The notes beneath the pieces are model-generated. The model searched no databases. It worked only from the letters and a program-made list of their open reading frames with translations, and had not been told where the DNA came from. From Vandiemenella viatica (lineage: Eukaryota > Arthropoda > Insecta > Orthoptera > Morabidae), in the NCBI GenBank assembly GCA_031002005.1, contig CM061918.1:59153478-59217477 (forward strand): a DNA stretch of 64,000 bases. Reading direction: 5' to 3'. Each line of letters starts with the position of its first letter. Position 1 is the stretch's first letter. Position numbers and translations under genes: made by a program. This document shows positions 53,428 through 63,530 of this stretch, in pieces.

Positions 53428-53623
53428 ACGTACTCCGCCGCCGCCGCCGCCGCCTCCAGTGGTGGTTCCAAGCCGAGTGGTGGACGGCGTCGATGTGGTC
53501 GAGGAGACGCTCAGCATCGGCCGACCAGTGTCTGAGCCTTTGCCACCTGCACCATCACCATCACCGCCACCAACAACACGGCCGCAGCCTGCCAGACCGC
53601 CTGTCCAGCCCACACCAGCCACG
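53428..53623 (+). CDS. Exon 22: polyproline and SIGRP
   Basis: The acceptor is gatggcttttctag before ACGTAC; the donor is GCCACG followed by gtaaca. Phase is 2 to 0 (AG plus A gives Arg). It reads RTPPPPPPPPVVVPSRVVDG, VDVVEETLSIGRPVSEPLPP and APSPSPPPTTRPQPARPPVQ, then PTPAT. SIGRP after a V-rich stretch parallels VIVGRP (exon 10) and VIGRP (exon 18). It closes the third cassette. Confidence 0.87.
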
Positions 53624-53706
53624 GTAACATTCGCTCTACTCTAACAGTAGAATAGACAGTCCCTTTGCATCTCGTATCCTGACCATTTTGATACGTTACT
53701 GATAAT

Positions 53707-55063
53707 TAGTAATTAGGGTTCGGATGTTTATGATAAGTCATATTTTCCCGCTTTCCTTTTTTTTGAGCCGTAATGCTTATAAACAGTGATTAAAAGTTTC
53801 TATTGTACGTATTTAGGTGTTTTATAAATTCATATTCAGGCCATTTCCCTACTTTTGGTCATATAGTGTATAATGATTTAAAATAAAGGCTTTATTAAGG
53901 ATTTATGTCGCTTCATTAATAACACTCGAGGCAGAACTCAACAACTGCATTTATTGCACAGTTTATTCAATCAAAATATATAGAATGTTGGCACCAGACA
54001 TGATCATTGTCGTATCGGACTATCATTAATATTCGAGATTGCAGATTAGCGCATAGAACTACAGTTTCTTCAGCACACATGTTTAACGTTCCTATTCAGT
54101 ATAGTCTAGAATATGAAGGGCACATAAACCGAATACTCATAGTCGCCTGAATCCCGAGCACATGTTCTACTCGTCTTCACTAGTATATCCGCCGCCTCAC
54201 GTCTCTCGGCCAATCAAGACACTCCTTTTCCTCACGTGACTGTTCTGGCCAACCAGTGTCTTTCTCTCTACCTCATCTTTCAGCGATATTCCACTTTCTT
54301 TTAGATGATGCACTCCTCATCTATTTGGGTGTGCAACGTTATCATTACATTATTTATGGCCATATTGCCATATTTTGAGGAAAATTTGCTAATTTTTTAA
54401 TAGTACCGGGAATTCACTAAAAGTACAGATGATAAGAAATTACAGAAATGTACTCCTATTTTACATTGGAAGATAAAACAAAACTAATGCCACAGAATTC
54501 GTCAACATTCGCCAGGCAAGAATTAAAGTTATACATTACTGTTACAGTCTAAACGTTAATGTTCCGCAGATCTTTTAATCTCGACAGTGCAGCTGCAGCA
54601 TGCCTGTGTCGAGCCGCGTCAACCGATGTCTCACTGTCACCAATATTTCTGAAAATAATCCTCAGTCAGTGTTTAATCTACAGTAGATCACGGAGTACAG
54701 TCATGCCGAAAATGAAATTTTCTGAAAGTGTGAAGTTACAGAGTTGCGAAAAGAAATTTGGAGGGAAGTATTTTAACAGGTACGAAAGAGTCCTTTTCTG
54801 TAAATTATGTGAAATTAAAACGACTTCAACAGAGCGATTTAATTTAATTTCCCAATGGTGTAGCGAGTGCACGGAAGGAAATTATGCTGCCTACATGAAA
54901 GCAACACGATAAAATATATGATGTATAACTGAGATGTTTTGATTTTTAGTAAATTTAATTGTGTGGTCATATTTTGTCACTTTTAGGTCATATTTACTCA
55001 TATTTATGGTCATATTTGCTTGCATATTTCTCTATTTTATGGGTCATAAAGATCCGAACCCTA
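53707..55063 (+). mobile_element. hAT-type element, internally deleted, 8-bp target duplication
   Basis: The left TIR tagggttcggatgtttatga and right TIR tcataaagatccgaacccta are inverted repeats. The octamer ctgataat is present exactly at 53699-53706 and 55064-55071. The right side carries several ggtcatatt motifs as subterminal repeats (54965-55015). At about 1.36 kb it is too short for a full transposase but retains a BED-like frame. Confidence 0.85.
54703..54912 (+). CDS. BED-like zinc-finger fragment of a hAT element
   Basis: From the ATG at 54703: MPKMKFSESVKLQSCEKKFG, GKYFNRYERVLFCKLCEIKT, TSTERFNLISQWCSECTEGN and YAAYMKATR. The FCKLC pair followed by T-TERFNLISQW resembles the start of the BED-type finger found N-terminal in hAT transposases, but the His pair expected about 20 residues later is replaced by WCSEC. 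The open frame extends further upstream to 54559. Probably a degenerate transposase start rather than a host gene. Confidence 0.55.
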   Translation: MPKMKFSESVKLQSCEKKFGGKYFNRYERVLFCKLCEIKTTSTERFNLISQWCSECTEGNYAAYMKATR

Positions 55064-55869
55064 CTGATAATGGTATAGTGTAATATTCATCAGCAGAAAT
55101 GTTTTTCAACCTTCAACAAATATGCGACTCCTTTAAAGGTAAAAAAAAAAATTTGGCGACCATCCTATGTCCGTAAAAAAACTTTGGCGATTCCTCAAGT
55201 CCGTAATAAAACTATGTCGGTAATTTAAAAAAATGACGTATTCAATTTTATTTCTTTTGAGACTTTACCTAATGATCGAGAAGTCAATTGCTGTCCAAGA
55301 TATTGGTGGGTAGTGATATATTCTTTGCCGCGGTGGCGGCGCGGGAGGTGAGAAGGTGTGGTTTGACGGCCACATAGGAACAGTTTGGTTTTCGATCATT
55401 CAATCAGTTATCCGAGTACGCCAGTGAGTACGGACTAACTTCGTTGCGGGCGAGAATAAAATAAAGTTCTCAAAAGATATACACAGCCTTCCACGTCTGT
55501 TACAAGTTTCAGTGGCGGACGCAAATAAAAAAAAGGGACTCTATGACGAAAATTACCTGAAAGAAGAGAAATAGGCTCCAATTAGAAAATTATTTGGTTA
55601 TTTGCTTCTCAAATATACACAGCCTTCCTACCAGAAATTTTGTATTTTTATTTTATTACAAGACCTACAACTCTTGGTTTTTACATGTACCTGGCTTGCG
55701 ATCTCGATCCCCGGAGAAAAGACTTGGCGACCCTCAGGTTGAAAAACATTGATGAGCTGTATAGAGCAATCCGAAAAGAAAAGTCTCCAAAACATTTAGT
55801 CATACAAAATCAATGTATTTTCTATAATATATACATTATTTTAAATGCTGAACAATTATCTATTTTTTT

Positions 55870-56000
55870 ACCTAATCACTATTTCGGTCCACGCATTTTT
55901 GTATGCGCTGTGACAGTTTCTGTGTGCCCATTTCATAATATCTCACCGCCACGTCTTTGAGGAAGAGCTGTACTTCATCATTCATCTCTTTGTGCCGAAT
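55870..56000 (-). mobile_element. Mariner transposase C-terminus, remnant
   Basis: On the minus strand: HKEMNDEVQLFLKDVAVRYY, EMGTQKLSQRIQKCVDRNSD. This matches the final (F/Y)YxxGIxKLxxRWxKCVxxxGDY segment of mariner transposases. Confidence 0.7.
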
Positions 56001-56224
56001 CACTTTCCGGCTAAATGTTTGAAAGTACACGTTTCCACAAAATCTGAAATACTGGAAAAACACAAAGGGGTAATTATGGAACAGAATGATCAACCCATAT
56101 CATACCAGCTCACCGCGATGTCTTTGTGGAAGTGCTGAATCACATTCGGCCAAATGTTTGCATGGTCACGTTTCCAAAAGTATATAACACTGAAAATCTC
56201 AGACGGGGGATTTAAAACCGAAGA

Positions 56225-56370
56225 AGAGAAATGTTGTGCAAGGGTGTAAGTGTTTTCGACGATGACGCTTGCCCGTCAGACCGTCGCTCTTCTGCAAAAT
56301 GTTGCCTGGAACATCATCGCACACCCACCCAAAAGTCCGGACTTGGCACTCAGTGACTGCCCCATTTCCC
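56225..56370 (+). mobile_element. Mariner transposase fragment
   Basis: Plus strand near 56295: WNIIAHPPKSPDLALSDCPI. This is the HPPYSPDLAPSDYHLF region containing the last catalytic Asp, here with altered neighbours and no downstream frame. Confidence 0.65.
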
Positions 56371-57084
56371 CCAGTTGCAACAACATTTGGCCGTAAGGAA
56401 TGGTGATTATGTAGGAAATACGTAATAGTTCAGCCTTTAAAATGATCTATGTATCATAGGAAAAAAATGATTTTGTATCTGTAAATGCTTCGGAGAACTT
56501 ACTTTTTGAATTCCCTCATAACTTAACCACGGTCGCCAGCATTTTTATCCTTTCTGTTCATCTCTCCAGTACCCACCCTCCCTTCCATTTCAACGTCAAT
56601 CTTTTTTGACCATCCATCTTTTCCAATAGGCCTCCTCTCCTTTTCTTAAACCAGCAGCGCTATTTTTGGCATTCTCAGTTCCTCAGACCTTGTCAAATTT
56701 CACAAAAATTCTACCATTTGCTCCTTCTGGATTATTTATCGTAGCTTTGTAGTAAATATTACGGAAGTGCAAATATTGGAGTATAAAACATCGGACAGCG
56801 AGTTGCTTGAGTTGATGGTACAGTAATGAACCCACATTGTTGGTATAAATACAATAGATGGAGTGGGTGCAAAAGAGGACAGCTAGATTGGTTTCCTTAA
56901 ATGGCCGTAGAACAAATTCAGTAACATGTGCGATAAAGAACATAGGTTGGGACTCAATGGGATACAGGAGGCATGTGAACAGAGTGTTTGGAGTGAGTAA
57001 TGAATAGATTGGGTATATATTGAGAGAAGACTACGGAATGCTACGTGGCTGGTACGGAATTACCGTAATTTTAAACCTACACTA

Positions 57085-57320
57085 AACCATAAGAGGGTGG
57101 AAAAGTTTTCTTTTGGATGTAAAGGACCTAGAGGATGTTGGTTCGAATTCACGGCCAACCAAGCAGATTTCGCTTTTCCATAATTTCCCGAAATCTCTCA
57201 GGGAAACTCCGGGATGGTTCCTTCATAAAGTTATGACCAAATTCCTTCCCGTTCCTTGCTTTATATTTTTTCCTGTCTCTAATGACATCGATGTTGATGA
57301 GGTGCAAAAGTCCTTAATGA
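57085..57320 (+). mobile_element. tRNA-headed SINE, family A (diverged)
   Basis: Plus strand: B box ggttcgaattc, gcttttccataatttcccg, ccgggatggttccttca, ttatgaccaaattccttccc and tctctaatgacatcgatgtt in family order. Confidence 0.7.
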
Positions 57321-57689
57321 AAAACAATCAATTTTGGAGGGAGGTGTTGAACGATTTTTTTGTCAAATACGAAAGGAATTTGATATAAGAAATTGTGCAG
57401 GAAAATTTCCGCTGGGACATTAGCTCCATCCCAGGATATAAATAATAATTTGTCACTAAGCAAAATATAAACCTTGGCTCACACTATATGTAAACAAAAT
57501 ATAGTTACATCTGACCATAATCGTCAATCATTAAAGTAGACAACAAAGAATGAAGCTGGTGATTGTTTCCTCCCATTATTCTCCCATTCATTAACAATCG
57601 TGTCATTCTATGTCTAAAAAGAGTCTGCTCTACTGAATCTATATATATATCTACCGTATGAGATTGATTTATTTTATTTTTTTGTTCTT

Positions 57690-57880
57690 GGTTTTACACC
57701 TTGTCAAAAGAGAATGAGGGGAAGGAACGGGAAGGTATTCGGCCATGAACTTTGGAGGAACAACTCCGGTATTCACCTGGATTTATTTCTGGAAACAATG
57801 GAAAACCGAAAACTGGATTTGAACCCGTATCCTCCCGAGGCCAGATCGGAGCGTTAGCCCCTCAAGTTTTATTGATCTGT
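57690..57880 (-). mobile_element. tRNA-headed SINE, family A (diverged)
   Basis: In reverse complement: cgggttcaaatccag, cggttttccattgtttcc, aaagttcatggccgaatacc, ttcccgttccttcccctcat, then gacaaggtgtaaaaccaaga. Opposite orientation to the copy 370 bases upstream. Confidence 0.7.
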
Positions 57881-58003
57881 ATACAGCAGAAATTACTTCT
57901 AGCACTAGACCTTCAAAGCTCCTATATACAATATTCAAGTATTATAGTAGGTTCCTTGAGGTAGTGGAAGGCGGTGCTAAGTTGTGACGACGTATGCTCG
58001 CAG

Positions 58004-58198
58004 GTGAGGACTTCGACGACAGACGAGTTGCCAGTGGTAACCAGTGATAGGACGTGGACGACCACACCGGTGGCCGTGGAGCCTTCAGAATCGACGCCAC
58101 CAGAGGGGATACCAACTGCAGCCACGCCAACCACCAGCAGGACGCAGAACCCAGCCACGTCCGTCACCAGCATCGCCAAGGCTTCCAACAACATAGTG
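58004..58198 (+). CDS. Exon 23: Thr/Ser/Pro-rich
   Basis: The acceptor is gacgtatgctcgcag before GTGAGG; the donor is ATAGTG followed by gtcagt. Phase is 0 to 0 over 65 codons. It reads VRTSTTDELPVVTSDRTWTT, TPVAVEPSESTPPEGIPTAA, TPTTSRTQNPATSVTSIAKA and SNNIV. About 40% is Thr/Ser/Pro. A stronger-looking donor four bases downstream (gtaaga after GTCA) would put the frame out of phase with exon 24. Confidence 0.8.
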
Positions 58199-58368
58199 GT
58201 CAGTAAGACCCCCGAATCCGCTCCAAAACTACAGCCACCCTTATCAAGTTCGGCACTAAAGTATCTCAAGGAATGTCCTAGGATATACATCTGACTGGCA
58301 TTCTTCGATCCATTTATACCTTTTCGTTTTTTAATGGGTTTCTGGTAGGTTTTTCGATCCGTATGGTG

Positions 58369-58548
58369 CAGGGCCGGATTAAAACAGCGCGGGGCCCGTC
58401 GTAAATGTGAAAAAAAGGTTGCATATCTCGCATGAGGCTCCCGAGGATCCTAGGCGTGGCGGGGGCTCCCTAGAAGGAGCGGGGCCACCCAGAAGGCGCG
58501 GGGCCCGTAGCATTAGCTAACTCCTGCTACGTGGCTAATCCGGTACTG
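58369..58548. mobile_element. hAT-like MITE
   Basis: The ends are CAGGGCCGGATTA and TAATCCGGTACTG, inverted repeats with a 2-base change. Flanks gtatggtg and ctgtagtg agree at 5 of 8, an eroded 8-bp duplication. The interior is GC-rich and non-coding. Confidence 0.75.
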
Positions 58549-58829
58549 CTGTAGTGCAGCCAAAATAAAAACTTTGTTTTAACATGCGCGTTTCATTTTA
58601 TTCGGTGCCATAGAACACGTTATGTACTGTACATGTTATCATACTGCAATGGTATTTTTCCGTAAATAATAATAATAACAACAATAATCTGTTATTAAAT
58701 GTTAGTTAACAACTATTTCACTTTACTTACGATTTTTATTTTCCTGCTACATTTTGTCGGATAATGTTCCATCCCAGTCTTTTATCTGCTTACTTTATGC
58801 GTTTCACACATGCACTGTAGTCTTTAAAC

Positions 58830-59459
58830 CAGGGGTGGGCAACCCAAATCATCTTGTGGGCCACTTTGGAAATGCGTCATAACTCCGCGGGCCGCATATA
58901 AAATTATATATTAGATGTTCGGAGATGCGCGCGTATTATGAGTTCGCAGAATATAATATAATTACTCCGCTAACTGATAACTGTAAATTCATATATAAAA
59001 CAGGCAATATCTGTCATATATTCGCAAAAATATTATTTTAAAATCAAAGTAATTTTTTTCTCATAATTTCTAGAGTTAATTTTGAATATATGGATGCACA
59101 AATAATGTATTTTTTTGAATATATTCTCTACAATGGCTATTATAAACTAAATATAATTTGAAAAAGTGTGATGAATCACGAGGGGCGAAAAAATCTTCAA
59201 GGCGGCCGCGGGTTGGCCAACCATGCTATAAACCGAGTGCGATGCTTATTTTTATTAATTTTCATGATTGAAAAAAGCTGCTCACATTAATACGTGCTTC
59301 CGAATGTGCAAATTATTATTCGTGTGAAAACTCTCAGCTGTGGATATTTTTCTTCGGAAAGGTATGTTCTGTACATGAAATTTCTGAACCTCTCGCGGGC
59401 CGGATTGAAGCTAGTGGAGGGCCGGATGCGGCCCGGGGGCCGGGGGTTGCCCATATATG
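58830..59459. mobile_element. hAT-like element with exact 8-bp target duplication
   Basis: The left end CAGGGGTGGGCAACCC is partly matched by GGGGGTTGCCCATATATG on the right. The octamer ctttaaac is exact at 58822-58829 and 59460-59467. The 630-bp interior has cggccgcgggttgg and gggccggatgcggcccggg blocks and no transposase frame. Confidence 0.85.
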
Positions 59460-59476
59460 CTTTAAACAATGTGCAC

Positions 59477-59479
<3 letters not shown>

Positions 59480-59532
<53 letters not shown>
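59480..59532. repeat. A53 homopolymer
   Basis: An uninterrupted run of about 53 A just 12 bases after the hAT target duplication. No SINE or LINE body precedes it on this strand other than the hAT element, so its origin is unclear; assembly length error is possible. Confidence 0.85.
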
Positions 59533-59538
<6 letters not shown>

Positions 59539-60727
59539 TAGAAACCAGATTTTTTTTTGTTTATTTGTATTCCAGATATACTTAATCTTTCGGTAATCGA
59601 TTTTTCTGAAGATGTGCCCAAAAAAGAAAAGTATATATATATAAATAAATGAATAAAAAGTAGCAGGCATTTCTTTCTAGCCGATTATGCAGTTGGCTCT
59701 ATCTTGTACAATTCTTGGTTGCATCACAAAGCTACATGTACTAGATCTCACTTGCTGCTTATTTTTTTTTAATGTGTTGCGTTTTCTCTTAATGAACTTG
59801 CCTACTTGTTCATAGTGAAAGTCTTCGTGGCATCCTTGGAGTTTGACAACCATAGTAACTGAACTTAGCTACAATACTCATTGTTGCTTCTTACGATACT
59901 TCTTGTTAAGAAGTTCTTCGCTAGCCGATACGAACGATATCGTTTCCATATTCAAACATTACTACTACAAAATAACATCTCCTAACCTATTGCATTTATT
60001 GACTAGTTTACCATTCTTACAGTTATCTATCATCTGATCCGGTACAGCGCTTATGTTTTATATGCTGATGGGCTTGCAAAAGGGAACCAGTGGATTCACT
60101 CTCTCTACTATTTCTGATAGCCAGTTAGCTGAAGTGACGTGCTTGTGAATATGGCGAGGATCTGCGTGTCTTCAGAGCTTGGAATCAAATCTAAAGATCT
60201 TCGTTCCACTTTCCTCTTGTTAAGGAACTCGTTGAATGTCAATATTTCAAGCTGTACTGGCACGAGGAGACATGTTATGAAACTCCTTACAATAATACTG
60301 CAATCTTTTCGCAGAAACCACAAGATACAACTTTTAGGAAATTAATTTTTTACTAATTATTAATCAAATAATTGCATATTATTGCAGACGCCAAGTGAGT
60401 TTCAGCTCTCCACTCGAATTTCCTTAATACCGTCCTCAGTGAAACTAACAGGTAATTTTAAATAACGAAAGCGTTGTTCACAATTCAAATTCGTTCGTTT
60501 GCTGAAGTAGAAAAAAAATTTCTCCGAGCGAGATCGCTCAGGTTTGATTATCGTAATCCAATACACACTGCGTCGAAAGTTCGGCGTTAACAAAAGTTCC
60601 AACAGAAGTTTCTGGAGTGATAACAATAGAAAACAATCGAGAATTACTCAATATGACATTTCAAATGAATGTACAGAAAATTTGGAAGTTTTAATCACAA
60701 CACCGACGCAAAATAAATACAGCACAT

Positions 60728-61800
60728 TGTGAGAAAATCCAGACCCCGCCTTATGTAAATCTGGCACAGTTTGCCGATGGCACTACAGAGTACACATCAG
60801 GAAGACAGGGGCGTAGCTACTATGGGGCTAGGCGGTGCAGTGCACCGGGGCCCTCACGCTCAGGGGGCCCCCAAGCATACCCAAGGGGCCCCTAAGCGCA
60901 CCTCTAGGGGCCCTTAAGCGTAGTTTAGAGGGCCCACGAGCCTTCACGGCAAACTCAGGGGCTCCCCTAAAGAACAATTCAAGGGCCCCCATCCTCAGTT
61001 CAGGGGCCCCTACCAGCACACAAAGCCAAAAAAAGGTCGCCCGTTTAGCCTGAGGGCCTAAAATAAATTTTTTGCACCGGGGCCCTTGTTGACCTAGCTA
61101 CGCCACTGCAGGAAGAAGACATGATCTTAACGTTACTCACCTACAACAAGGACTAGACGAAATCAGTAAATGGTGCAAAAACTATAAAATCAAAATCAAT
61201 CCTGGAAAATGTGCGGGAATCTATTTCACAAAAAAAGGCCGGAAATAAACAAAAATTTAAAAACTTTTGAACCAAAATATCCCCTGGGTTAAAGAACATC
61301 GGTACTTGGGTATATTACTGGAAAACAAATTACTTTTTAGACACCATATCATGGATAGGATAACAAAAGGACTAGCAATATTTCCAACCTATCACCAGTA
61401 TTACGAAGCAGCAACCTACAGTTTAATACAAAAATAAGAATATACAAATGGGTTATTCTCCCATTTTTACTGTACGGATGCCAGATATGGGGGCTGGCAT
61501 GCCAAACCAATCTACAACAAATCCAGCTACTCCAGAACAGATGTCTAAGGATGATCCTAAACGCATCCAAATATACACCAATAGAAACTCTACATAACGA
61601 GACAAATATTCCCTTAGTTAATACCGAAATATTTAATCTAACAGAAAAATTCCACAAGAAATTGAACGCCGCCAGAGACGAAAGAACTGAGTCGATGGGA
61701 ACGGTAATGCCGAGACGTTGGCAAAAGTATAAAGTTCCCCTCAGTATTCTATACCAGCCATCATAGAGCAGCACAGAACATGAACTCCGCAGGGGTTTTT
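60728..61800 (+). mobile_element. Jockey-like LINE remnant, split by a hAT MITE
   Basis: Plus strand: LAQFADGTTEYTSGR (catalytic FADD read as FADG), then after the MITE HDLNVTHLQQGLDEISKWC, KNYKIKINPGKC and HRYLGILLENKLLFRHHI, followed by broken C-terminal frames. The spacing fits the region after the reverse-transcriptase palm, as in 28760-29120. Confidence 0.8.
60806..61108. mobile_element. hAT MITE with exact 8-bp target duplication, inside a LINE
   Basis: The ends are CAGGGGCGTAGCTAC and GTAGCTACGCCACTG. The octamer caggaaga is exact at 60798-60805 and 61109-61116. Removing the element restores the LINE sequence order. The interior has repeated ggggccc blocks. Confidence 0.93.
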
Positions 61801-61989
61801 TCACCATTAAGACCATCCTAGATGGTCATAGAACTGGTTTTTCCCCTGAAAGTGTCCCACAAAATAAACACCCTACCCTAACACCTAGAACTTATACTAC
61901 CGAAGGTTGTGGGACTTCAATCACAGCTGCAGAGGCAGCGAAAAAAAAAGAAGTATACTTTAAGTAAGACGGCTGGTCTCAAATTAACA

Positions 61990-62330
61990 ATTACAGTCCT
62001 TTAACTGCCGCGTGTGTTACTGTACCAACGCAAGAAAATTTTCCCACACACTTATGCATGAAATAGGTTGCCAGCGTATTGTTATGGACATCTTTTCCCT
62101 CCCATTCACCTCTCCTAAATCTTTCACCAAAATCTTCCCACGCCTCATCACCAATATACGCCTTGTACACTCCCACGATTCTGTTCACTCCCCTCCTGTC
62201 TTCCAGGGAATCCCATTCCTGCGCCTCTATAATATCAGTCATTGATTGTGTTCTGCAGTAGTTTCCAGAGACAAATTTCTTGCATTCGATACCCAAAATG
62301 TGTGTCCCATATTACACCGTCATTTAAAAA
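61990..62330 (-). mobile_element. LINE C-terminal fragment (CR1/Jockey-like), minus half of an inverted pair
   Basis: On the minus strand: GVIWDTHFGYRMQEICL, then NYCRTQSMTDIIEAQEWDS, VGVYKAYIGDEAWEDFG and HNNTLATYFMHKCVGKFSC. Same family as 19930-20520. Confidence 0.75.
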
Positions 62331-62334
62331 ACTT

Positions 62335-62460
62335 CGGTCAGACCATTGCTTGAATATGGTGGTGTAGTATGGCATCCACAGTTTGGATATTAAATACAGG
62401 AGTTGGAAGGGGTACAAAGAAGAGTTGCTAGATACAGAGTGATTCACGAAGATATGCAAA
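62335..62460 (+). mobile_element. LINE C-terminal fragment, plus half of an inverted pair
   Basis: Plus strand: VRPLLEYGGVVWHPQFGY, then IQELEGVQRRVARYRVIHED. It overlaps in LINE position with the start of the minus-strand fragment immediately to its left, so the two are head to head. Confidence 0.72.
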
Positions 62461-62649
62461 TATTTTAATATGTTATTCTACAAGTAAAACTAAAGAAAAA
62501 CGTTCATATAAACATAGGTCCGCAAATGTTTAATTACAGAGTTACGGCTAATAATAGATTTTGACTGAAATTTAGCAATCTCGCTAATATGAAACCATCA
62601 CAAAACTGTACGAGGTTACAGTAAAGCACGATTTCCATTTATTTTGTTG

Positions 62650-63385
62650 TTCGTCTTCCTCTGGGTCATTTGCCATGCATCTTAATTTCATGGATTTTTC
62701 TTGGCATTTTCTGAACCTCCGTTCTCTTTACAGGTCCATACCATCTCAGTCTGGTCCTGTCTAACCTTTCCTGTAGGGGTTCCTCTTTTATGGTGAATCT
62801 AATCACTTCATTCATTATTCTGTCCATTCTACCTCTTAAAAACTTCATTTTGCTTGCTTGTACTCTGCTGATGTCCCGCTTTTTCATTGTCAATGTTTCA
62901 GCAGCATAAGTCAAGACAGACACATGGTATGTGTGATAAACTACTCTCTTGCTTCTCTGTGGCAAATCTTTGTTTCATATCAGGCTTCTAATGCTCCTTA
63001 GAAACGCCTAAGTTTGTCTTTCTCTTTCACTCATCTCACCATCATTTCCTCCACATTCCTCTAATACACTCCCCAAGTACTTGAACCTGTTTATCTTCTT
63101 TAGTTGTTCCCCTGCCATTACAATTCCCTGAGTTAACCTATTCTTCTTCCTGGTTGTTACCATGTACTCACATTTGTTTACATTAAATTTCAGGGCATAT
63201 TCCTTCACACTGTCTGTCTATACATCCAATTGCCGCTGCACTTCCTCTTCATTACCTCCCCAGATCATCAGATCGTCCGCAAAAGCCATCACCTTCATGT
63301 TTTCCTCTCCCATCCTCACTGCCACCTTCTCCATTATTTCTTCCATGTTCCAAGTATGGGTTTCGTATATGTCGTGGAGCTTCAG
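62650..63385 (-). mobile_element. RTE-type LINE reverse-transcriptase remnant
   Basis: On the minus strand: MAFADDLMIWGGNEEEVQRQ (intact FADD), VKEYALKFNVNKCEYMVTTR, INRFKYLGSVLEECGGNDGE, then VLTYAAETLTMKKRD, RMDRIMNEVIRFTIKEEPLQ and RLDRTRLRWYGPVKRTE. The order matches endonuclease/reverse-transcriptase LINEs. Broken by at least two frameshifts and truncated on the 5' side. Confidence 0.85.
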
Positions 63386-63530
63386 TTAAGCGACAAAACT
63401 AAATTCCAATGTCTTATTTTGGTGATGGTGGAAGCATTGAGATCTCCGGAGCCACCGAGGAAGGAAGGAAGGATATAGTGCGATGTTTTTTACACCTGTT
63501 CCGCTAGTAGAGGTTGATGTTGTGTTGCAG

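Larger units (their letters stand above)
53624..58003. other. Intron 22 (4.4 kb)
   Basis: A hAT-type element with a zinc-finger frame (53707-55063), mariner remnants (55870-56000 and 56225-56370), and two SINE-A copies in opposite orientation (57085-57320 and 57690-57880). Nothing recognised in 55090-55860 or 56380-57080. Confidence 0.7.
58199..63530. other. Intron 23 (5.3 kb)
   Basis: Contains three hAT-like elements (58369-58548, 58830-59459, 60806-61108), a 53-base A-run, Jockey-like LINE fragments (60728-61800), a head-to-head LINE pair (61990-62460) and an RTE-type LINE fragment on the minus strand (62650-63385). Nothing recognised in 59540-60720. Confidence 0.72.

Noticed and set aside
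58199..58202. Alternative exon 23 donor (gtaaga)
   Set aside because: It matches the donor consensus better but would put exon 24 out of frame.
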